Assembly (NCBI RefSeq): GCF_021261325.1
Contig: NZ_JAJSBI010000007.1
Span: forward strand, 330,464 to 394,463
Length of the DNA: 64,000 bases
Direction of reading: 5' to 3'
Source: Streptomyces guryensis
GTDB lineage: Bacteria > Actinomycetota > Actinomycetes > Streptomycetales > Streptomycetaceae
Shown here one piece after another: positions 50,603-59,567 of this stretch (within the stretch, counting starts at the first letter, position 1; each line of letters begins with the position of its first letter). The position numbers were made by a program, and so were the translations under genes. The notes below the pieces were generated by a model. That model did no database searches. It saw only the letters and a list, made by a program, of their open reading frames with translations, and had not been told where the DNA came from.

Positions 50603-51887
50603 GCGTGAGCCGTCGGCGTACGACGAGCTGCGCGGCGAGGGATGGACCCGGCTGCTCGCCGCCGCCCGCCGCAGGCTGGAGCGCACCGGCGGCGCGCTCG
50701 ACGGCGACATCTCGCTCACCGGGCCCAGCGAGGCCGAGCGCCGCACCGTCATCGGCATCACCGGCCGCTACCGGCCCGAGACCGTCAAGCGCCTCGCCGT
50801 ACCCCTGCGTGACCTGGACGGGTATCTGTACGACCGTTATGGCACCGGTCTCCTCCAGACGCTCGGCCGTCTCCACGGTACGCTGCGCGACCGGCCGGCC
50901 GAACGGGCCGACGAACAGGCCCGCCGGGAGCAGGCCTTGACGTCGGCCCACTCCAGTCGGCTCGCCGGGCAGGGGTGGTTCGCCGCCTGGCTGGAGCGGA
51001 TCGCCGCCGACGGCACCCTCACCCGTCTCGTACGCCGGGGGGACACGCCGCTCCTCGACGCGGCGGCACGTGTCCTGGAACGGCTCTGCGGTGACGGGGA
51101 CCGCTGCACGGGCTCGCCGGAACGGTCTTCCGCAGTCCTGCCGCTTCCGGTCCTCGCCGAATGGGCCACCGGCGACACCAAGGCCCTGGTTCCCGGCACC
51201 CCGCTCGAACAGCTCGTCCTACGCGCCCTCGCCCAGCGCGTCGGCGACGGCCGCGGCGTACCGCGCGACCGGGCCGGGCGGCGCGCCCTGTGGGAGAGCG
51301 CCGGAGCCATCGCGGACGACCTCGCCAGCCAGGTACTCGTCCTCAACATCGGCGCCAGGGGCGACACCGTCGTCTGCGACTGGCTGCGCGACGCCGCCGG
51401 CTTCGGCATACCCTTCCGGCTCACCCTCCACCAGCTCGCCACCGACCCCGTCGTCCCCGCAGCCCGCACCATCTTCGTCTGCGAGAACCCGGCCGTCCTG
51501 CGCGCCGCCGCCGGCGAACTGCAGGACACCGGCGGCGCCCTCGTGTGCACCGAGGGCGTCCCGTCCGCCGCCTGCCACAAACTGCTCGGCGATGCCGTAC
51601 GCGCGGGAGCCCGGCTGCACTGGCGCGCAGACTTCGACTGGGCCGGCCTGCGCATCACCGCGGACGCCGTGGCTCGCCACGGCGCCCACCCCTGGCGGAT
51701 GACGGCCGCCGACTACACGGCCGCACTCGGTGAGGGCGAGTCCACACCGCTCGTGGGACCGCCCACGACCAGCCCCTGGGACCCCGGACTGGCCCTCGCG
51801 ATGGAGGCGTCGGGCAGCACGGTCATGGAGGAACGCCTCCTGCCCGCACTCCTGTCAGACCTGGCCCGGCCGGCGGCTTCTCAGTGA
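50592..51887 (+). CDS. jetD: Wadjet JetD (TIGR02679, Toprim-like nuclease)
   Basis: A 431-aa protein with an N-terminal DUF3323-like region and a C-terminal DUF2399 Toprim-like domain (FVCENPAVLRAAAGELQDTG, then LVCTEGVPSAACHKLL and RADFDWAGLRITADAVARHG). JetD is the nuclease that cuts plasmid DNA once JetABC has recognised it. Acidic residues in IFVCENP and DFDWAG are likely metal ligands. The only in-frame start is TTG 50592, overlapping the end of jetC by 11 bases. Confidence 0.9.
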   Translation: MSTEREPSAYDELRGEGWTRLLAAARRRLERTGGALDGDISLTGPSEAERRTVIGITGRYRPETVKRLAVPLRDLDGYLYDRYGTGLLQTLGRLHGTLRDRPAERADEQARREQALTSAHSSRLAGQGWFAAWLERIAADGTLTRLVRRGDTPLLDAAARVLERLCGDGDRCTGSPERSSAVLPLPVLAEWATGDTKALVPGTPLEQLVLRALAQRVGDGRGVPRDRAGRRALWESAGAIADDLASQVLVLNIGARGDTVVCDWLRDAAGFGIPFRLTLHQLATDPVVPAARTIFVCENPAVLRAAAGELQDTGGALVCTEGVPSAACHKLLGDAVRAGARLHWRADFDWAGLRITADAVARHGAHPWRMTAADYTAALGEGESTPLVGPPTTSPWDPGLALAMEASGSTVMEERLLPALLSDLARPAASQ

Positions 51888-52307
51888 GCGCGGTTTCCGG
51901 CTCCGGACGGGGGAGCTCGTCGAGGGGGAGTACGGGCGAGGTGTGGGGTGGCCGAGGGGTGGCCATCCGTGCAGCAACGGTGCACGGAGTGGTTCGGGGC
52001 GGCGTTGGCAGATGTCGCGAGGGGCTTGCCGCCGTTGTGGAAGGTCAACAATGCGGGTGGTCTGCCTGCATGGTTTGTGGTGCGACGGTTCTCCGTTACG
52101 GGGGGCCTGCCGCCCGGCCGGGATCGTTTGCCGGGTAAGTCGAGCCTGAGACGGGGCAAGTCGTTTGGGCAGGGAGAGGGTGCTCGGTGCGGTCCTCCCG
52201 CGGTCACAGTCTCTTGGCCCGCGGTGTGAGAGTGGCGCAACCGAATCTCCAGCGTGGTCTAACAGGTCGGAAACCGCTCGCTACGGCAGTCGGACTAGCG
52301 TCGTGGC
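51888..52307. other. 420-bp region with orphan arm-type iterons, no gene
   Basis: No supported gene. At 51947-51968 stands a paired iteron (GGTGGCCGAGG, GGTGGCCATCC) followed by GTGCAG...GGTGCAC, the layout seen right of cores 2 and 3, but no tRNA core is nearby. It may mark an older island edge just after the Wadjet operon. Confidence 0.5.
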
Positions 52308-54410
52308 ATGAGGGTGTGGACGCCAGTACGGCCGCTACTCGGCAGGCTTGGCGCAATCAGCACGGGCGGTTCGGGGCGCAGGCACGGTGGTCCGACGACT
52401 CCCGGTCGTCGGCCGATGCCCGGCTGGGGCAGCATCCGGGGCCGGGTGGCGGTGGTCATCACGGTTCCCATCTGCCTGCTGCTGGCGGTGGCCGGTGTCG
52501 CCGTAGACGGGCGTGCCGAAGCGCTCAGCGATGCCCGGACCACCCGTGCCGAGGTTGGCCTCAGCCTGCGCATCCAGACCCTGGTGCACCAGCTGCAACG
52601 CGAACGCGGCCTGACCAACGGACTGTTGGGCGGTGAGAAGGGGTTTCGCCCCTCGCTCGCCGCAACGCGCAAGCGCGTGGACACGGCACTGCGCGGCGAA
52701 AGCGCGGTCGAGGATGTCGTGCAGCGGCAGTTGCGGCGCCTTGCCGCCGTGCGCGCCGCAGTCGACCGTAGTACCGCCGACCCGGCGAAGACCCTCACCT
52801 TCTACACCGCCGCCATCGACGCCCTGAACACCGTCGACCCGGTGGCAGCCACCGCGACGCGCGCCGACGCCCAACTGTCCGGCGGGCTGGCCGCGATGCG
52901 GGAACTGGCCGCGGCCACGGAGTCCGTCGCCCTCGAACGCGGCCTCCTCAACGGTGTGTTCGCCGAAGGCGCCTTCCACGGGCACAGGTACATCGACTTC
53001 ACCGAGGTACGCGCCACACGCGTCGCCGCCCTCGCCCGCTTCCGGCAGGTCGCCACCGCACCCCAGCGCGCGGCCCTGAAGAAGGCCTTCGCAACCGCAG
53101 ACGCACAACGCGCCACCGCCTACGAGAACCAGGCCGAAGGCGCCGCCGACGGCTTCGCGCTGCGCGCCGACGCCGGCACCTGGTGGGACGCGATGACCGT
53201 ACTCGTCGACGATCTCTACGCCGTCCAGCAGTCGGTCGGTGATGCTGTACGGGACCGGGCCGACCGGCTCAGCCACGACGCCGAGCTGGGCCTCGTCGCC
53301 TATCTCAGCGCGGGGACACTCATCGCCGTGCTCGTCGCGGGCCTGGCCGCCTTCGCCTCCCGTTCCCTCACGCGCCCGCTGCGCACGCTCGCCGAGACCG
53401 CCCACGATGTGGCGCGGCATCGGCTGCCCGCAACCGTCGCCCGTATCCAGCAGTCCCCGCGGGACGGTGCGGAGATCCTCCCGACGACGCCCGCCCCGGA
53501 CACTCCCGATACGCGGCTGCTGGGCGGCGCAGCGGAGATCGCCGCGGTCGCGGAGTCCCTGGACGAGGTGGAACGCACGGCCGTCCATCTGGCCGCCCAG
53601 CAGGCCACCCTGCGTCGCAACACCACCGAATCGCTCGCCAACCTCGGCCGCCGCAACCAGAACCTCGTACGGCGCCAGCTCAGCCTCATCACCCGCCTGG
53701 AACAGCAGGAACTCGACCCGGACGCCCTCGGTGAGCTCTTCGAACTCGACCACCTCGCCACCCGTATGCGGCGCAACGCCGAAAACCTGCTGGTCCTGGC
53801 GGGGCAGAATCCACCCAGGCCCACGGCAGCACCCGCCGACGCCCTGGAAGTCGTCCAGTCCGCAGTCGCCGAGGTGGAGCAGTATCGGCGGGTCCTGATC
53901 GCAACCGTGGAGCCGGTACGGGTACGCGGACACGCCGTCGCCGATGTCGCCCACCTCCTCGCCGAACTCATCGAGAACGGGCTGAACTTCTCGCCACCGA
54001 CCGAACCGGTCGAGGTGCACGGATGGTACGACACCGACGACGACACCTACTCCTTCGCCGTCGTCGACCACGGCGTCGGCATGTCCGAGGCCGACAAGGA
54101 ACGTGCGGGCGCCCACTTCTCCGACTCCGGCGAGGAGGCCCTCCTCGCCACGCCCACCCGGTTCCTCGGCCACCTTGTCGTCGGCCGAATCGCCCACCGC
54201 CTCGGTCAAGGCACCCAGGTCCACCTCTTCGATACCGCCGGCGGCGGGCTGTCTGCACTTCTTGCTCTCCCCGGGCGCCTGCTCGCCCCCGCCGAGGACG
54301 CCTCCGTCCCGCCCCTGCCCGTCAAACCGGCTGTCTCCGCCCTGCTCAACGGCTTCCGAGCGGGTGTCGCCCTGGGCGAAGCCCGGACCACTCAAGGAGC
54401 GTCATCGTGA
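52308..54410 (+). CDS. cvnA: Conservon sensor-kinase-like protein CvnA (NIT-HAMP-HATPase)
   Basis: A 700-aa membrane protein. Helix 1 is at about 48-68 (VAVVITVPICLLLAVAGVAV). A nitrate/nitrite-sensing NIT-type domain follows (LRIQTLVHQLQRERGLTNGL). Helix 2 is at about 325-347, then HAMP (RSLTRPLRTLAETAHDVARH), a coiled segment and HATPase_c (ELIENGLNFSPPTEPVEVHG, VVDHGVGMSEADKERAGAHF). Streptomyces conservons pair such a protein with a Roadblock protein, a DUF742 protein and a small GTPase. It is coupled to cvnB by GTGA overlap. Confidence 0.85.
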   Translation: MRVWTPVRPLLGRLGAISTGGSGRRHGGPTTPGRRPMPGWGSIRGRVAVVITVPICLLLAVAGVAVDGRAEALSDARTTRAEVGLSLRIQTLVHQLQRERGLTNGLLGGEKGFRPSLAATRKRVDTALRGESAVEDVVQRQLRRLAAVRAAVDRSTADPAKTLTFYTAAIDALNTVDPVAATATRADAQLSGGLAAMRELAAATESVALERGLLNGVFAEGAFHGHRYIDFTEVRATRVAALARFRQVATAPQRAALKKAFATADAQRATAYENQAEGAADGFALRADAGTWWDAMTVLVDDLYAVQQSVGDAVRDRADRLSHDAELGLVAYLSAGTLIAVLVAGLAAFASRSLTRPLRTLAETAHDVARHRLPATVARIQQSPRDGAEILPTTPAPDTPDTRLLGGAAEIAAVAESLDEVERTAVHLAAQQATLRRNTTESLANLGRRNQNLVRRQLSLITRLEQQELDPDALGELFELDHLATRMRRNAENLLVLAGQNPPRPTAAPADALEVVQSAVAEVEQYRRVLIATVEPVRVRGHAVADVAHLLAELIENGLNFSPPTEPVEVHGWYDTDDDTYSFAVVDHGVGMSEADKERAGAHFSDSGEEALLATPTRFLGHLVVGRIAHRLGQGTQVHLFDTAGGGLSALLALPGRLLAPAEDASVPPLPVKPAVSALLNGFRAGVALGEARTTQGASS

Positions 54411-54817
54411 CCACCGCCGTCCAGAGTTTCGGCTGGCTCGTCTCGGAGTTCGTCCGCACCGCCGACGGTGTCACCGACGCCGTCGCCGTCTCCTCCGACG
54501 GCCTGCTCATGGCCGCCTCGGACACCCTCGGCCGAGATCGCGCCGACCACCTCGCCGCCGTCGTCTCCGGCATCACCAGCCTCGCCCAGAACGCGGCCAC
54601 GGCACACGGCTTCCGCGGTATGAAACTCGTCATGATCGAAATGCTTGGGGGCTTCCTCATGGTCGGCCGCATCCGTGACGGAAGCTGCCTCGGCGTCCTC
54701 GCCTCCGAAGGATGCGACGTCGGCCTGGTCGGCTACGAAATGGCCGTCCTCGCCGACCGCTGCGGGGAACTGCTCACCCCGCAGCTGGTACGCGAACTCC
54801 ACTCCGCGCCCGCGTGA
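54407..54817 (+). CDS. cvnB: Conservon Roadblock/LC7 protein CvnB
   Basis: A 136-aa Roadblock/LC7 protein (GWLVSEFVRTADGVTDAVAV, GLLMAASDTLGRDRADHLAA, VGLVGYEMAVLADRCGELLT), a putative GTPase-regulating subunit. In complete conservons cvnC (DUF742) and cvnD (Rab-like GTPase) follow immediately. Here neither is found in the next 300 bp, so the conservon has lost its GTPase part. Confidence 0.85.
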   Translation: MTTAVQSFGWLVSEFVRTADGVTDAVAVSSDGLLMAASDTLGRDRADHLAAVVSGITSLAQNAATAHGFRGMKLVMIEMLGGFLMVGRIRDGSCLGVLASEGCDVGLVGYEMAVLADRCGELLTPQLVRELHSAPA

Positions 54818-55177
54818 GCCACGGTGCGGTCGCCCAGTGGCTGAGACGGACAACGCCGAAGCGCGGGGCACTGGTGGAGGAGGGGTGAACTCGGGTGGGG
54901 TCGGGTCACCGCACGCGACATGTCCCTGCGAACTCGGGACAACGTCCTCACCGGACAAGTCCTGGTCCACGACGACATCGCCGCCGTAGAGCGCCGTGGG
55001 ACCCGACGGGTAACACCGAGCTCTGGTACGTCAGCACCGCACACGCGCACGGCTGGATCCACCCCGACGACCGCTACCTGCGCCCCGCCTGCTGACGCAG
55101 TGCGTGCTGTGCGGTACGGAAACGAACAGGCCCTGCAGCGTCAGAGCGCCGGGTGTCGCCGGGGAGGACGAAGGTCG
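54818..55177. other. 360 bp without a convincing gene
   Basis: Short frames only, for example one ending TAHAHGWIHPDDRYLRPAC at about 55095. No cvnC or cvnD motif is visible. Confidence 0.45.
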
Positions 55178-55910
55178 CTACCAGGCACCGACGGTCTCCA
55201 GCAGGAGATGGAGATCGTGGGTGGCTTCGGCGGTGGCGAGCATCTCAGCCACGGGGACGGTTGCCGTCGCGGCCGTGAATGCGGGGTGGCGTCCCGGAGG
55301 AGGGCGGCGACACGGCGGGGCACGGGGCCGGCCGAGGCGAAAGGACTGCGGCGGTTTCGGAGGCCACCCACGCCGAGCATGCCGAGGGCGGCGCCGCTGG
55401 CGCGGGCGGGGGCCGGGGCGCGGTGGGTGGTGAGGGCGTGGCCCACGGTGCGGGCGACCCGGGTGCGGTCGCCGGTGGCCCCGGCGGCGTTCTCGTCGGC
55501 TCAGCGTTCGATGGTGTACGTGACGGCGGTCGCGAGCGGGCGAAGGAGCGGGTTGGCGGAGGCGCCGAGCTGGGCGAGGGCGACGAAGGCGTAGTGGTGG
55601 GCGGTCAGGTGGGCGCGTTCGTGGGCGAGCAGGATGCCGTGTTCGGTCTCGTCCAGGGTGTGCAGCATGCCGGTGGAGACGACGACCCGGCCGGGCAGGC
55701 CCGGCAGCGCGTAGGCGTCGGCTGCCTCGTCGTCGACGATCACGAGGCCGTCGCGGGCAGGCATGCATGCGGCGTCCAGCGCGGCGGCGGCCAGGATGCG
55801 GGCCCGGCGCCAGAGCATGCGGGCGGCGGTGAGCACGGCGCCGCCGAGGAGCAGACCGGCGATCAGGGCGATGGAGAGCCCCGACCGGCGACGAGCCGCT
55901 GGAGCTGCTG
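55178..55910 (-). pseudogene. M56-family (BlaR1-like) membrane peptidase, broken
   Basis: N-terminal helix LSIALIAGLLLGGAVLTAAR, then VVVSTGMLHTLDETEHGILL and the zinc motif HERAH (LLAHERAHLTAHH). A TGA at 55501-55503 follows TYTIER where this family has Trp (ERWADENAA). After it ADENAAGATGDRTRVARTVG continues, and another shift is needed near 55290 to reach AFTAATATVPVAEMLATAEA. The Trp-to-stop change and the frameshift indicate a pseudogene. In working systems M56 peptidases degrade BlaI-type repressors. No blaI neighbour is seen. Confidence 0.65.
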
Positions 55911-56148
55911 ACCGCCCCGGTCGGGCCCGGCGTGGTGCTGCTCCGCGTCAACATCGGCCCGAGTGTGCCGCATGAGGCGCATCGCGGCGGACTGTTCCCA
56001 TGCCCCCCAAGGCGACGGTCCGTGGCGCCAGCCCCAACGCGAGCGAAGTCACGCCCCCCGGAGACACGTAGGTCTTCATCACGCCGATGCGCCCCACCCT
56101 CACTCGCATCGAGCGACAGGGGAGGACTCCAGGCGCCCATCGATTGAG

Positions 56149-56166
56149 TATGTCGCCAACGACATA
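56149..56166. promoter_or_regulatory. Inverted-repeat operator of TA module 2
   Basis: TATGTCG-CCAA-CGACATA, identical to the site at 14932, 13 bases before the toxin start. Confidence 0.6.
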
Positions 56167-56179
56167 TAAAGTTGTACGG

Positions 56180-56557
56180 GTGGAGTCCCTGTACGCGGTC
56201 GAGATCGAACCTGAGGTCCGGGCTTGGCTGGAATCCCTGCCGGCCAAGCACTTCCTCAAGGTCGACGAGTACGTCGGACTGCTTGCCGAGTGCGCGGCAA
56301 CCCTCGGGGAGCCATACGCCCGCCACCTCGGCGACGGCGTGCGTGAACTGCGCCCGACGCTCGACGGAGCGGCGATGCGCATCACGTACTGGCTGACCCC
56401 CAACCGCACAGCGGTACTGCTCACGGTGTTCCGCAAGACGAAGATGCGCGAGGACGCCGAAGTCCAACGGGCCAAGCACGCACAAAAGACTTGCGAGGCC
56501 GAACACAGCCCCGCCCACGAAGAGTTCGTTCGGATCATCGAGGAAGGAGAGGTGTGA
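56180..56557 (+). CDS. HigB/RelE-like toxin (Gp49 family), copy 2
   Basis: A 125-aa near-duplicate of 14963-15340, with the same GTG start and operator distance. Visible differences include ECAATLGE for EYAATLGE, RITYWL for RIMYWL and EAEHSPAH for EAEHGPAH. All are conservative for the fold, so both copies look functional and may cross-talk. Confidence 0.85.
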   Translation: MESLYAVEIEPEVRAWLESLPAKHFLKVDEYVGLLAECAATLGEPYARHLGDGVRELRPTLDGAAMRITYWLTPNRTAVLLTVFRKTKMREDAEVQRAKHAQKTCEAEHSPAHEEFVRIIEEGEV

Positions 56558-56559
56558 TC

Positions 56560-56901
56560 ATGAGCCACAGCCGATGGAAGACACTACGCGAACGCAAGCT
56601 CGCCGAAGGGTTCACCGAACCGGACGACGTCGCCGAGGCCCGCCAGGAAATCCGCCTGTCCATGGCACTCGCCCAAGCCGTCTACACCCGGCGCACCGAA
56701 CTCGGACTGACCCAGGCCGAACTCGCCACCCGCGCCGGCCTCACCCAGGCGAAGATCTCCCGCATCGAAGGCTCCGACACCGTGCCCACGCTCCCGCTGC
56801 TCTCCAAACTCGCCCGCGCACTGAACGCTTCCCTCAACATCGCCCTCGACGAGGGCGACACCCAGGTCACCTTCACCGCCCACAAGACCGACGCCCCATG
56901 A
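56560..56901 (+). CDS. HigA-like XRE antitoxin, copy 2
   Basis: A 113-aa near-duplicate of 15343-15684 (LAEGFTEPDD for LAEGFAEPDD, ALDEGDT for ALDDGDT, ending TDAP). The XRE HTH is unchanged, so it should recognise the same operator. Confidence 0.87.
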   Translation: MSHSRWKTLRERKLAEGFTEPDDVAEARQEIRLSMALAQAVYTRRTELGLTQAELATRAGLTQAKISRIEGSDTVPTLPLLSKLARALNASLNIALDEGDTQVTFTAHKTDAP

Positions 56902-57083
56902 ACACACGGGCGTCCGTCCACCGGTGGCCACCACGGCGCGGTGCAGGCCTTGATCTGCTGACCGCACCTCTGGCATCGGGCGGAACTCGACACGCGCTGG
57001 GAACGGACGACCGCCCGCAGCAGGACTGTCGGAGGCCTACAACCCCGGTCCCCTGGCTCCCTATCGCCTGCGGTGCCCGTCTG

Positions 57084-57105
57084 GGTGGCCAGCCGGTGGC
57101 CGGAC
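57084..57105 (+). repeat. Paired 11-bp iteron, putative integrase arm site (left of core 3)
   Basis: GGTGGCCAGCC then GGTGGCCGGAC, 113 bases before core 3, same as left of core 1. Confidence 0.55.
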
Positions 57106-57218
57106 GCCTTCGGACAGTGCATCACCGGGTAGCACGGGTCAACCTGCTGCACATGCTCTGATCAGCCAAAACGTCACTGCGCAGCACTGGGCGGCACCGT
57201 GCAACATGATCGCTCACG

Positions 57219-57263
57219 GTCTCGTAATGCGTAGGTCTCGGGTTCGGATCCCGAGGGCGGCTC
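57219..57263 (+). other. Attachment-site core 3 (3' part of tRNA-Thr)
   Basis: The tRNA 3' sequence with two substitutions (GGTTCGGATCCC in the T-arm and AGGGCGGC in the acceptor strand). It is followed by TCCA. No 5' half. Confidence 0.83.
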
Positions 57264-57270
57264 CATGGTG

Positions 57271-57305
57271 AACCGCAGGTCAGGCCCCTGACCTGCGGTT
57301 TCTTT
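57271..57305 (+). terminator. Hairpin after core 3 with compensatory change
   Basis: Arms AACCGCAGGTCA and TGACCTGCGGTT around GGCCCC, then TCTTTG. Relative to the hairpins at cores 2 and 4, one C-G pair has become G-C on both sides, so the stem is preserved. Confidence 0.8.
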
Positions 57306-57358
57306 GTTTTCTTGACTATGGAATGTACTTGCCGAGGGCTCCTTGGGTCTATGCATGA

Positions 57359-57370
57359 AATGCGTAGGTC
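57359..57370 (+). repeat. Second partial core after site 3
   Basis: AATGCGTAGGTC again about 95 bp after the full core, as at sites 2 and 4. Confidence 0.6.
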
Positions 57371-57481
57371 AGAGGTTTAACTCTCCGGGTTCAGGGAGGT
57401 GTCCCCGAAGCCAGCTATCGTCACTGACCTGCGGGTTCTCGCGTACCGACTGATGGGCGAGTCAGTACGGGGCAGGCGTGG

Positions 57482-57503
57482 GGTGGCCTCGCGGTGGCCA
57501 TCT
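57482..57503 (+). repeat. Paired 11-bp iteron, putative integrase arm site (right of core 3)
   Basis: GGTGGCCTCGC then GGTGGCCATCT, followed by GTGCAGAGGCGGTGCAC. With 57084-57105 it gives core 3 iterons on both sides, an attP-like layout. Confidence 0.55.
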
Positions 57504-57664
57504 GTGCAGAGGCGGTGCACGAAAGAAGGCTGTGGAGCGGTCAGCAGAAGAAGTAACCAGCCTTACCGGTTGTGGTCCTCTGACAATCGCCGCAGTCGGT
57601 CCATCGAACGGTGTGGTCGACATTGTTCTGTCGTCTGTTGCAGCGCACGGCTGGGTTCTCATAG

Positions 57665-58009
57665 AGGAAGTGGGCTCTCAGGGCGGAGGCTCAGCAGGCT
57701 GGCCAGTGCGTGGAGGTGACAGGGGAGCGGACCAAGAGGGCCACTGTCTACGCCAACCCCGACGGCTACACCTTCATGCTGGAGGAGTCTGCGGTTCCCG
57801 TGCGCGTCGCCAAGCCGGTCGGTGGATGGGAGGCGTCAGACGCCACCCTGGAAGAACGTTCCGACGGGTCCATGGGGCCGAGGCGGCCGCCGCCGACCGC
57901 GCTCCTCGACTGCTTTCCCGGGCTTGAGCTCGACCTCCCGCCGGGCGGACCGAGTTGGCGGCCGTCGATGCGCGCTCGCGGTCTGCTCAATCTGCCCGTG
58001 CATTACTGA
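57665..58009 (+). pseudogene. RHS-type/polymorphic toxin, N-terminal fragment
   Basis: The open frame reads ALRAEAQQAGQCVEVTGERT, then YANPDGYTFMLEESAVPVRV, GGWEASDATLEERSDGSMGP. This is the pattern at the start of Streptomyces RHS/YD-repeat surface proteins (VEVT..ERTE..YANPDG..T.E...PVRV...W...D.TL..R.DGS). After about 57905 it ends in unrelated sequence. The YD-repeat body is absent. Confidence 0.6.
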
Positions 58010-58138
58010 TCGTCCGCACTGCGTGCAGCGTTCTGCCCTTCCCCTGCACTGAGGCTCCGCCTCTGACGGAGGAGCGGAGCCTCAACGGCTAACGTTGCAG
58101 GTCGACCTTGCACGAAGAGAGATGGTTGTTCTACTCGG

Positions 58139-58327
58139 TCAGTTGTTGGTCCCAGAGGCCCACAAGACCGTTCCATCGCTGTCATAGATGACGAGATTGC
58201 CGTCGGGCTGGAAGAACAGCGTGTCGTTGGGATGGGTGCTCGTCGCGGTTGCCCACAGGGCGGTGCCGGTGGTGTGCGCGGTCTGGGGGTAGCTGACGAG
58301 GTGAAGCTTCCCCTTGATCGTGGACAC
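58139..58327 (-). pseudogene. B-lectin (mannose-binding) domain fragment cut by IS
   Basis: A 62-aa frame ending TLFFQPDGNLVIYDSDGTVL and WASGTNN, with the QxDGNLVxY motif of bulb-type lectins. Its apparent start codon (GTG 58327) falls within the terminal repeat of the IS element, so the native N-terminus was removed by the insertion. Confidence 0.6.
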
Positions 58328-58368
58328 CTGGAGACTGGGACCTGAGGTTCCAGAGGAAGTAGCACCAG

Positions 58369-58668
58369 GTGGGAAGCAAGTACACGAAGCGTTACACAGA
58401 GGAGTTCAAGCGGGACGCCATCGCGCTCGTCGACTCCTCGGGCAAGACGGTCACCGCCATCGCCCGGGAACTCGGCATCAGCTCCGAGTCCCTGCGCGGC
58501 TGGTACCGCCAGGCCAAGGCAGACCAGGGCGAGGGCCGCCCTGGCGAGCTCACCACACAGGAGCGCGAGGAGCTCAGGCGGCTGCGCAGGCAGAACGCCG
58601 AGCAGGCAAAGACGATCGAGGTCCTGCGAAAAGCCGCGGTCTTCTTCGCGAAAGAGAGCGATCGGTGA
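58369..58668 (+). CDS. IS3-family transposase OrfA
   Basis: A 99-aa DNA-binding subunit with HTH (YTEEFKRDAIALVDSSGKTV, ARELGISSESLRGWYRQAKA) and a leucine-zipper-like helix (EELRRLRRQNAEQAKTIEVL). It starts at GTG 58369 and overlaps orfB by GTGA. Confidence 0.9.
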   Translation: MGSKYTKRYTEEFKRDAIALVDSSGKTVTAIARELGISSESLRGWYRQAKADQGEGRPGELTTQEREELRRLRRQNAEQAKTIEVLRKAAVFFAKESDR

Positions 58669-59552
58669 ACGATACGTACGCGTTCATCGAGGCGGAGAAG
58701 ACCACCCACGGCGTCGCTTTCCTCTGCAGGCTGCTGAAGGTGGCCCGCTCCTCTTTCTACGCCTGGCTCGCCGCGCAGAAGACCCGCGCCGCCCGCCAGG
58801 CCGCCGACGCGGCCTTGACCCACGAGATCACGGTCATCCACCTCGCCTCCCGTGGAACCTACGGCGTCCCGCGCGTCCATGCCGAACTGCGGCGTCTGGG
58901 ACGGTCTGTGAACCACAAGCGCGTCGCCCGCCTGATGCGTGAGCACGGCATCCAGGGCGCCCACCGTCGCCGGCGCCGGTCACTGACGCGGCCGGACAAG
59001 AGGGCCAGGCCGGCCCCGGACCTGATCGGCCGCGACTTCCACGCCGACATCCCCGGCACGAAGCTGGTCGGAGACATCACTTTCCTCCCGACGGCCGAGG
59101 GCTGGCTCTACCTGGCCTGCTGGCTGGACCTGGCCACCCGCGAGGTCGTCGGCTACGCCATGGCCGACCATCACCGGGCCGAACTCGTCGTGGATGCCCT
59201 CAACATGGCCCAGGGCCGAGCCGGTCTGAAACCCGGCTGCGTCATACACAGTGATCGCGGAAGCGAGTACACGTCGGCCCAATTCCGCGACCACATACGT
59301 GAGTTGGGGCTGCGGCAGAGCTGCGGACGCACCGGATCATGCTTCGACAACGCCGCCGCGGAGAGTTTCTGGGCCCTGCTCAAAGAGGAAATCGGCACCC
59401 GAATCTGGCCGGACCGGGCCACCGCCCGCGCCGAGGTCTTCAACTTCGTCGAGACCTTCTACAACCGCCGCCGCCTGCGCAAGCACAAAACCTTCGGCTA
59501 CCTCACCCCAGCCGAGACCAGGCAGCGGCATCAACACACCCTCGCGGCATAA
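58665..59552 (+). CDS. IS3-family transposase OrfB (DDE integrase)
   Basis: A 295-aa transposase. The catalytic triad is visible in LVGDITFLPT, HSDRGSEYTS and SCFDNAAAESFWALLKEE. The HTH_21-like region has YGVPRVHAELRRLGRSVNHK. GTG 58665 overlaps the orfA stop. The frame is intact. Confidence 0.92.
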   Translation: MNDTYAFIEAEKTTHGVAFLCRLLKVARSSFYAWLAAQKTRAARQAADAALTHEITVIHLASRGTYGVPRVHAELRRLGRSVNHKRVARLMREHGIQGAHRRRRRSLTRPDKRARPAPDLIGRDFHADIPGTKLVGDITFLPTAEGWLYLACWLDLATREVVGYAMADHHRAELVVDALNMAQGRAGLKPGCVIHSDRGSEYTSAQFRDHIRELGLRQSCGRTGSCFDNAAAESFWALLKEEIGTRIWPDRATARAEVFNFVETFYNRRRLRKHKTFGYLTPAETRQRHQHTLAA

Positions 59553-59567
59553 CCATCGAGTGTCCGA

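Larger units (their letters stand above)
56086..57263 (+). repeat. About 1.18-kb direct repeat, copy 2
   Basis: Second copy of the TA-to-core segment at 14869-16048. It ends exactly at the tRNA core. After that this copy has the hairpin shared with cores 2 and 4, unlike copy 1. Confidence 0.9.
58322..59566 (+). mobile_element. Second IS3-family insertion sequence
   Basis: About 1.25 kb with orfA and orfB on the plus strand. The ends share GGACAC inwards (58322 on the left, complement at about 59566 on the right), but longer terminal repeats are not clear. It is not the same element as that at 217-1494: the OrfA and OrfB sequences differ throughout. Confidence 0.75.
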
